Source of the DNA: G965204755 sp965243415
Lineage (GTDB): Bacteria > Acidobacteriota > Vicinamibacteria > Marinacidobacterales > Marinacidobacteraceae
DNA length: 64,000 nucleotides
NCBI GenBank assembly: GCA_965243415.1
Contig: OZ251549.1
Coordinates: 744,001-808,000 of the forward strand
Direction of reading: 5' to 3'
In this document: positions 58,710 through 64,000 of the stretch, one piece after another
Position numbering within the stretch: position 1 is the first letter of the stretch
How the letters are laid out: every line of letters begins with the position of its first letter
Translations under genes and position numbers: made by a program
Notes under the pieces: generated by a model
Told to the model about the DNA's origin: nothing
What the model saw: only the letters and a program-made list of their open reading frames with translations
The model's database searches: none

Positions 58710-60707
58710 ATGGCGAGCGGAAAGTCCGAGTCCCCGCCGATGCGCCGTTCGCTGATCCTCCTCTCCGGCGCCGGGATCCTGCTCGCCGCCGGCGTCCGCC
58801 CGGCGGTCGGCGGGCAGGGCGCGGAGGCCCGGTTCCCCTGGCCGTCGTTCCGGGGGCCCTCGGCTTCCGGCATCGCCGACGGGCCGGCCCCGCCGATCGA
58901 GTGGAACACCGAGACCGGCCACAACATCCTCTGGCGGACGGAGATCCCCGGCCTCGGGCATTCGAGCCCGGTCGTCTGGGGCGACCGGATCTTCGTGACC
59001 ACCGCGGTCAGCGAGGACCCCGATCCGGTCTTCCGCTACGGCACCGACGGGCGGATCGACCGCCGCTCCGACCGCTCGCGGAACGCCTGGTTCGCGTACG
59101 CCCTGGACCGGGACAGCGGCGAGGTGCTCTGGAAGCGCGAGGCGTTCCGCGGCGATCCGGTGATCCAGCGGCATCCGAAGAACAGCTACGCCTCGGCGAC
59201 GCCGGCGACGGACGGGGAGACCGTCGTCTTCCTGGTGGCTACCGGCGGGCTCTTCGCCTACGACTTCGAGGGCGAGTTGCTCTGGGAGACCGCCCTCGGG
59301 CCCATAGACGCCGGCGCCTCCTACGACGACACCTACCAGTGGGCCGCCGCCAGTTCGCCGATCCTCTGGCGGAACCTGGCCATCGTCCAGGCGGACCAGC
59401 AGGAAGGTTCGTTCCTCGCCGCGTTCGACCTCGAGACCGGCGCGGAGGTCTGGCGGACTTCGCGCGACCTGATCTCGTCCTTCTCGACGCCGACGATCCA
59501 TGTCGGCCCCCGGGGCCCGGAGTTGGTCACGAACGGCGCCGGGGTGATGCACGGCTACGACCCGGCGACCGGCGCCGAGCGCTGGCGGATGTCCGGCAGT
59601 TCCTTCAACACCACGCCCACGCCGGTGGTCGCCGACGGGCTCATCTACCTGACCAGCGGCTACCGCACCCGCCCGATCTTCGCGGTCCGCACCGGCGCGA
59701 TCGGCGATATTTCGCTCACGGAGGGGGAGCGCTCGAGCGCCGAGGTGGCCTGGAGTTCGCCCCGGGACGGCCCGTACATGGCCTCGCCGCTGGTGTACCG
59801 GGGTCATCTGTATGTGGTCTCCGCGGGCGGGGTGCTCACCGTGTTCGACGCCGGCAGCGGCGAGCGGGTGTACAAGCGCCGGGTCGCCGACCGGGGCGGA
59901 GCGTTCACCGCCTCGCCGGTCGCCGCCGACGGGCGCCTCTACCTGGCCAGCGAGGACGGGGATCTCTTCGTGATCCGCGCCGGCCCGGACTACGAGTTGC
60001 TGGCCACGAACCCGATGGGGGAGGTCTGCCTGGCGACCCCGGCGATCTCCGACGGGCAGGTGATCGTCCGGACCACCGGGGCGCTGATCGCCGCCGCGGA
60101 GGGCATCGCTCCCCGGGCGGCGGCAGCCGATTCCGCTCTGCCCCCGTTCCCCGCCGCGTTCCCCGCCGGGCAGGCGCTCGCCTTCGACGACTTCGAGGAC
60201 GGGGATCTCTTCTCCCGCACCGGCGTCCGCTGGCAGACCTTCACGAACGGCGTCTCCACCGCGGACCTGAGCCTCGCCGAGGGTGGGGCCGGCGGTTCGA
60301 CAGCCGCCGCGCGGGTGGACGGCGACCTCCGCGCCGGGGCGGAACGCGGGCCGCTGGCGCAGATGTACCAGCCCTTCGACCGCGGTGCAGCCCCGGTGGA
60401 TCTCGAGGCCTTCGGCGGGGTCCGCTTCCGGGCCCGGGGCAGCCATCCGTTCGAGGTGACGATCCGCTGCGTCGCCGGCGAGTTCGGCGGGGAGGTCGCG
60501 GCCTCTCCCGAGTGGCGGCCGGTCGAGTTCGGCGTCGAGGAGTTCCGCTGGCTCGCCGGCCGGGCGGAAGGCGGAGTCTGGGACGGCGCCGGCTGCGTCG
60601 GGCTCTACTTCTCCCGTCGGGGCGCGTCCGATCTCGGTGAGTTCTGGTTCGAGGTGGACGAGATCACGCTGTACGGCCGCGACGCCTGGGCCGCCCGGGA
60701 GCGCTGA
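58710..60707 (+). CDS. Exported PQQ-like beta-propeller repeat protein with CIA30-like C-terminal domain
   Basis: The product has a signal peptide (MRRSLILLSGAGILLAAG) and eight-bladed propeller repeats of the PQQ type, for example FAYALDRDSGEVLWKREA, FLAAFDLETGAEVWRTSRD and MHGYDPATGAERWRMSG. The C-terminal 180 residues (FDDFEDGDLFSRTGVRWQTF, FRARGSHPFEVTIR, EFRWLAG) resemble the CIA30/carbohydrate-binding beta-sandwich. No sign of a full quinoprotein dehydrogenase active site is seen. The start is ATG 58710 or ATG 58740, the latter opening the signal peptide directly. Probably periplasmic, role unknown. Confidence 0.85.
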   Translation: MASGKSESPPMRRSLILLSGAGILLAAGVRPAVGGQGAEARFPWPSFRGPSASGIADGPAPPIEWNTETGHNILWRTEIPGLGHSSPVVWGDRIFVTTAVSEDPDPVFRYGTDGRIDRRSDRSRNAWFAYALDRDSGEVLWKREAFRGDPVIQRHPKNSYASATPATDGETVVFLVATGGLFAYDFEGELLWETALGPIDAGASYDDTYQWAAASSPILWRNLAIVQADQQEGSFLAAFDLETGAEVWRTSRDLISSFSTPTIHVGPRGPELVTNGAGVMHGYDPATGAERWRMSGSSFNTTPTPVVADGLIYLTSGYRTRPIFAVRTGAIGDISLTEGERSSAEVAWSSPRDGPYMASPLVYRGHLYVVSAGGVLTVFDAGSGERVYKRRVADRGGAFTASPVAADGRLYLASEDGDLFVIRAGPDYELLATNPMGEVCLATPAISDGQVIVRTTGALIAAAEGIAPRAAAADSALPPFPAAFPAGQALAFDDFEDGDLFSRTGVRWQTFTNGVSTADLSLAEGGAGGSTAAARVDGDLRAGAERGPLAQMYQPFDRGAAPVDLEAFGGVRFRARGSHPFEVTIRCVAGEFGGEVAASPEWRPVEFGVEEFRWLAGRAEGGVWDGAGCVGLYFSRRGASDLGEFWFEVDEITLYGRDAWAARER

Positions 60708-62046
60708 CCGGGGAGCCGCCGCTCGGCACTCCCCTCCGACCGCGGCCGTTCCGCGAACGACGGCCACCGCGTTCCATCCCCCCCCTCTCCCTCCTCCGGA
60801 GTCCGGCTCGGCATCGAGGAGTACGAGGCGCCCGACGACGGCCGGCGCAACGACTCCGACCGCGCCCACCGGCGCCCCGACCTCGGGAGGGGCCGGGGCG
60901 GCGACTCCCTGCGGGAGAAGGAACTCGACAGCGCGCCCTTCCGCCGGGTCCTCATCGAGTGGTCGGACGCGACCCAGCGATCCTCCGACCCGCGGGTCCA
61001 GGAACGATGGCTGTCGCGTTCGGTACTGACGACCGGCTCGGCATCGAGGAGTACGAGGCGCCCGACGACGGCCGGCGCAACGACTCCGACCGCGCCCACC
61101 GGCGCCACGACCTCGGGAGGGGCCGGGGCGGCGACTCCCTGCGGGAGAAGGAAATCGACCACGTCCCCTTCCGCCGGATCCTCACCGAGTGGTCGGACGC
61201 GACCCAGCGATCCTCCGACTCGCGGGTCCAGGAAACGATGGCTGTCGCGTTCGATCCTGACGACCGGCTCGAGATCGAGGAGTACGAGGCGCTGGACGGC
61301 TACGAGCGCAACGACTCCGACCGCCGCCCGCCGGCCCCACGACCTCGGGGAGTGCCCCGGCCGACTCCCTGCCGGAGAAGAACCTCGACCACGCGCCCTT
61401 CCGCCGGATCCTCACCGAGCGGTCGAACGCGATCGAACGCTCCTCCGACCGCGGATCCGGGAACGATGGCCGCCGCGTTCGGTCCCGACGACCGGCTCGG
61501 CATCGAGATGTAGGCGGCGCCCGACCACTACGGGCGCAACGACCCCGACTGCGCCCACCGGCTCCCCGACCTCAGGAGCGTCCGGGGCGGTAACTCCCTG
61601 CAGGAGAAGGAACTCGACCCCGCCCCCTTCCGCCGGATCCTCACCGAGCGGTCGAACGCGATCGAACGCTCCTCCGACCGCGGATCCGGGAACGACGGCC
61701 ACCGCGTTCGGTCCCGACGACGGGCTCGGCATCGAGGAGTAGGCGGCGCCCGACCACTACGGGCGCAACGACCCCGACTGCGCCCACCCGCGCCACGACT
61801 TCAGGAGCGTCCGGGGCGGTAACTCCCTGCGGGAGAAGGAACTCGATCACGCCCCCTTCCGCCGGATCCTCATCGAGGGGTCGGACGCGATCGCACTCGG
61901 CGCCCCTTCGTCCGCGCCTTCCTCAAGGGGTCGCCAGGTCGCTGTCGCTCACGACCGCAACCCCGGAAGGAGACCCGCCGCCGCCCCTCGCCGGTTGAAG
62001 ACCGGCCGACCGTCGGTCGGGGACGCCCGGGCGGGCGCTCCGCGGC
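60708..62046. other. Gene-free region filled by tandem repeats
   Basis: The region between the convergent PQQ and FG-GAP genes is occupied mainly by the five-copy array listed next. No intact gene is found. Confidence 0.6.
60805..61925. repeat. Five tandem repeats of about 230 bp, decayed coding sequence
   Basis: Units start with GGCTCGGCATCGAGGAGTA (or variants) at 60805, 61035, 61266, 61494 and 61723, spaced 230, 231, 228 and 229 bp. Read on the plus strand each unit encodes a version of DDRLGIEEYEA, then RNDSDRAHR, then LREKELDHAPFRRILTE. Frameshifts and stops accumulate towards the right (copies 4 and 5 read ATCGAG-TAG). The protein of origin is not recognised and no intact parent is in the window. 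Confidence 0.8.
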
Positions 62047-63153
62047 TCAGCGCCGGCGCAGGTAGATCGTGTTCGGGGCGTCGGAGCGCGCCGCCGCGAT
62101 ATCGAGGTGTCCGTTCCCGTCGAGATCGCCGAGGGCCAGCCCGTACATCGCCCCCTCCCCGTCGCCGAAGGGAGTCCGGGTGAACCGCCGCCCGGTTCCG
62201 TCGTTCGTGAGCACCGCTCCCGGCGCGCCCCGGTTCCCCACGACGAGGTCGGCGTCGCCGTCCCCGTCGAGGTCCGCGACCACGAGCGCGTACACCCGGT
62301 CGTCGGGCCCTCCGATCCGACGCGGCTCCCCGAACGAACCGTCGCCGCGCCCCGGGTAGATCCGCGCTCCGCCGCCGATCTCGTCCCCGACGACGAGGTC
62401 GACCGCGCCGTCTCCGTCGAGGTCGCCGAGCGCCACTGCCCGGGTCGCCGACTCCGGGGGCCCCACGGCGCGCCGTTCCCCGAACCCGCCCTTTCCGTCG
62501 TTCACGAACAGGAAACTCTGCCCCCGGTCGCGGTGCGGGACGAACAGGTCCACGGCGCCGTCCCCGGTCAGATCCCCGGCGGCGATCGTCGTCGCCGACT
62601 CCCGGGACAGCGGGTCGCACTCGGGGAACGCTCCCCGCCCGTCGTTCCGGCAGACGAAGTTGACGCTGCGGTTCTCGGCGCCGCCCCGGTTCGCGACGAC
62701 GATCTCCGGTCGGTCGTCCCCGTCCAGGTCGGCCACGGTGACATTCCGGGTCTTCCACTCCGGCTCCCCGAAGGAACCGGCCCGCCGGAACCCGCCCCGG
62801 CCGTCGCCCCGGTAGAGCCGCTTCTCGTCGGGCCGGTCGTTTCCCACCACCAGGTCGAGGGCCCCGTCCCCGTCGAGATCGGCGAGCGCCGCGGTGTAGG
62901 TGCGGTCGGGTGCGCCCGGGATCTCCCGCCGTTCCCCGAAACCACCCTCTCCGTCGTTCACGAGCACCAGATTCGGGAGCGGCCAGTGCCGTCCCTTCGC
63001 CAGCACCAGGTCGAGATCCCCGTCCCCGTCCAGATCCCCGACGCTCACTCCGGCGCTGGTCTCGGCGGTCTCTTCCAGCGCGACCGCCGTCCACTCGTCC
63101 GCGGCGCTCCCGGCCAGGAGCGCGAGAACCGCCCCGGGGACCGCCGGACTCAT
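62047..63153 (-). CDS. Exported FG-GAP/VCBS repeat protein
   Basis: The 368-residue product has a short signal peptide (MSPAVPGAVLALLAGSAA). Seven repeats of about 50 residues follow, each with a calcium-binding-like DLDGDGxxDLVV motif (for example SVGDLDGDGDLDLVLAKG and VADLDGDGDADLVVGNRG). These form an integrin-type beta propeller, probably extracellular or periplasmic. The ATG at 63153 was chosen because it opens the signal peptide; longer frames upstream are Arg/Gly-rich without family features. Function beyond a binding scaffold is unknown. Confidence 0.87.
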   Translation of the reverse strand: MSPAVPGAVLALLAGSAADEWTAVALEETAETSAGVSVGDLDGDGDLDLVLAKGRHWPLPNLVLVNDGEGGFGERREIPGAPDRTYTAALADLDGDGALDLVVGNDRPDEKRLYRGDGRGGFRRAGSFGEPEWKTRNVTVADLDGDDRPEIVVANRGGAENRSVNFVCRNDGRGAFPECDPLSRESATTIAAGDLTGDGAVDLFVPHRDRGQSFLFVNDGKGGFGERRAVGPPESATRAVALGDLDGDGAVDLVVGDEIGGGARIYPGRGDGSFGEPRRIGGPDDRVYALVVADLDGDGDADLVVGNRGAPGAVLTNDGTGRRFTRTPFGDGEGAMYGLALGDLDGNGHLDIAAARSDAPNTIYLRRR

Positions 63154-63568
63154 CGCCGCCGCCCCCGCCCCGCCGCGGCGGTCCGTCCCGTCATCCCAAT
63201 CGACTCGGAGGGCCGTGCGCCACCGACTCGCGCGGCCCCGATCGGCCCGGCCACCCGGGCTCGCCCCGCCCTCCCGCAGGAGCGCGCCGGCGACCGACCG
63301 GGAGCCGCACCGCGGCCTCCGATCTCCTCCTCCGCCGATTCCGGTGGGGCCTCCCGTGTCGGGCTCGGGAACCACCGCTCCTCGGGTTCCGCCACGACGA
63401 ACCGGTCGGCGGGTCTTGGAGGCGGAGGTTCGGTCGGGCCGCCGCGACTGATTCGACCGCCCTCGGTCTCGGCGGCGGGAACGAAGACCGGGCGTTCGGA
63501 GGTCGGGGCCGGGCGCCCCGGAGGGTCGGGGTTCGTGAGGGCGGTTCCGCTTCTTCGGGGCGGCCCGG
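63154..63568. other. Gene-free stretch
   Basis: No gene or clear signal is seen in this 415-bp gap between two minus-strand genes. It should hold the promoter of the FG-GAP gene. Confidence 0.4.
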
Positions 63569-64000
63569 CTACGCGCTCTCCCGGGCGGACTGCCAGGTGT
63601 CCACGCAGGAGCGGTAGTTGGCGGCGATGGCGGCCACGGCGCCGGCTTCGTCGAGGGTTCCGGCGAGATGCTGCGCCAGCGGCTCGCGGAAGTTGGTGCG
63701 GCCGACGGCGAAGCCGATGAAGCCGGGGACCGGGGCGGCGACCCGGAGCCAGCGGTGGACCTGGTCGGCGTCGGAGCCGCGGCCGAGGACGATCAGCCCC
63801 ACCCGGTCGCGGCCGGCGCCGCCGCGGGCCGCGTCCGCCACCCGGGCGGCGTCTTCCGCGTCGTCGAGACCCTCGATCTTCCAGATGTCCGGCTCGATGC
63901 CGAAGTCCTGGATGAGCCGGATGGCCCGCGCCATGTGCCCGGGGCGGAGGTCGGTGTCGTAGCGGTCGCCGGCGATGCGGTCGCGTTCGGTGGTCGCCGG
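63569..64000 (-). CDS. DUF2090 (IolC C-terminal type) protein, partial
   Basis: The frame runs off the window and covers the last 143 codons. It reads YDTDLRPGHMARAIRLIQDF, EPDIWKIEGLDDAEDA, VGLIVLGRGSDADQVHRWL and PGFIGFAVGRTNFREPL. These are hallmarks of the aldolase-like DUF2090 domain at the C-terminus of 5-dehydro-2-deoxygluconokinase (IolC) and of stand-alone relatives. In IolC this part follows a sugar kinase domain, which would lie outside the window. A role in inositol breakdown is possible but not shown. Confidence 0.82.
   Translation of the reverse strand, partial: PATTERDRIAGDRYDTDLRPGHMARAIRLIQDFGIEPDIWKIEGLDDAEDAARVADAARGGAGRDRVGLIVLGRGSDADQVHRWLRVAAPVPGFIGFAVGRTNFREPLAQHLAGTLDEAGAVAAIAANYRSCVDTWQSARESA

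Overview
The window is about 64 kb of very GC-rich DNA from a Gram-negative bacterium. An outer membrane is indicated by a TonB-dependent receptor and several lipobox signal peptides. The chromosomal replication start is at the left end: dnaA, a likely oriC, dnaN, gyrB and gyrA run in that order, and recF is missing from its usual place. The large secreted D-aminoacylase, M1 peptidase, PQQ-repeat and FG-GAP proteins would fit an uncultured Acidobacteriota or Gemmatimonadota, but this assignment is an inference and was not tested.

Layout. 1-10.2 kb: replication genes, a lipoprotein and pyrE. 10.2-11 kb: degenerate tandem repeats. 11-16.3 kb (minus strand): UvrD/PcrA helicase, a GlmS-like SIS protein, a GlmU-like acyltransferase and rsmI. 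16.5-22 kb: an NAD-dependent epimerase, a decayed array of epimerase/aminotransferase junction copies, an intact DegT-type aminotransferase, a rhomboid protease, a PspC protein and an unknown protein. 22.3-25 kb: tRNA-Glu, tRNA-Arg, a D-aminoacylase and a class I glutamine amidotransferase.

25-43.5 kb is an accessory region of small, mostly unrecognised membrane proteins, lipoproteins and periplasmic proteins, many of them paralogous. Fourteen of these units are preceded by one motif with fixed geometry: a GCGACCGGATCTGAC-like block, then exactly 12 bases, then TANNNT. The motif looks like a shared promoter or operator. One gene here is split by an IS1634-type element with a 6-bp target duplication. 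The region also carries a Tat-signal protein that resembles the beta sliding clamp, followed by a DnaQ-like exonuclease.

43.7-52.2 kb is a nuclease-rich, defence-like block: an Mrr-like nuclease with an unusual N-terminal domain, two small membrane proteins, an IS481-type relic, two related PD-(D/E)XK nucleases, a partner protein and a uracil-DNA-glycosylase-like protein. Two duplicated promoters in this block carry runs of 19 and 18 G between a TTGACA box and a TAGAGT box, a layout expected of phase-variable promoters.

52.3-64 kb returns to core-like content: a TonB receptor, an M1 peptidase lipoprotein, an AAA/DUF4143 ATPase, a 40-bp palindromic repeat array, a PQQ-repeat protein, a five-copy 230-bp repeat array, an FG-GAP protein and the end of an IolC-type DUF2090 protein.

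Two genome-wide habits stand out. The tetranucleotide ACGT is almost absent: three occurrences in the first 25 kb by hand scan, while the nuclease block has seven in about 8 kb. Several gene junctions are ATGA, GTGA or, in two cases, CTGA overlaps, which suggests that CTG is used as a start codon.
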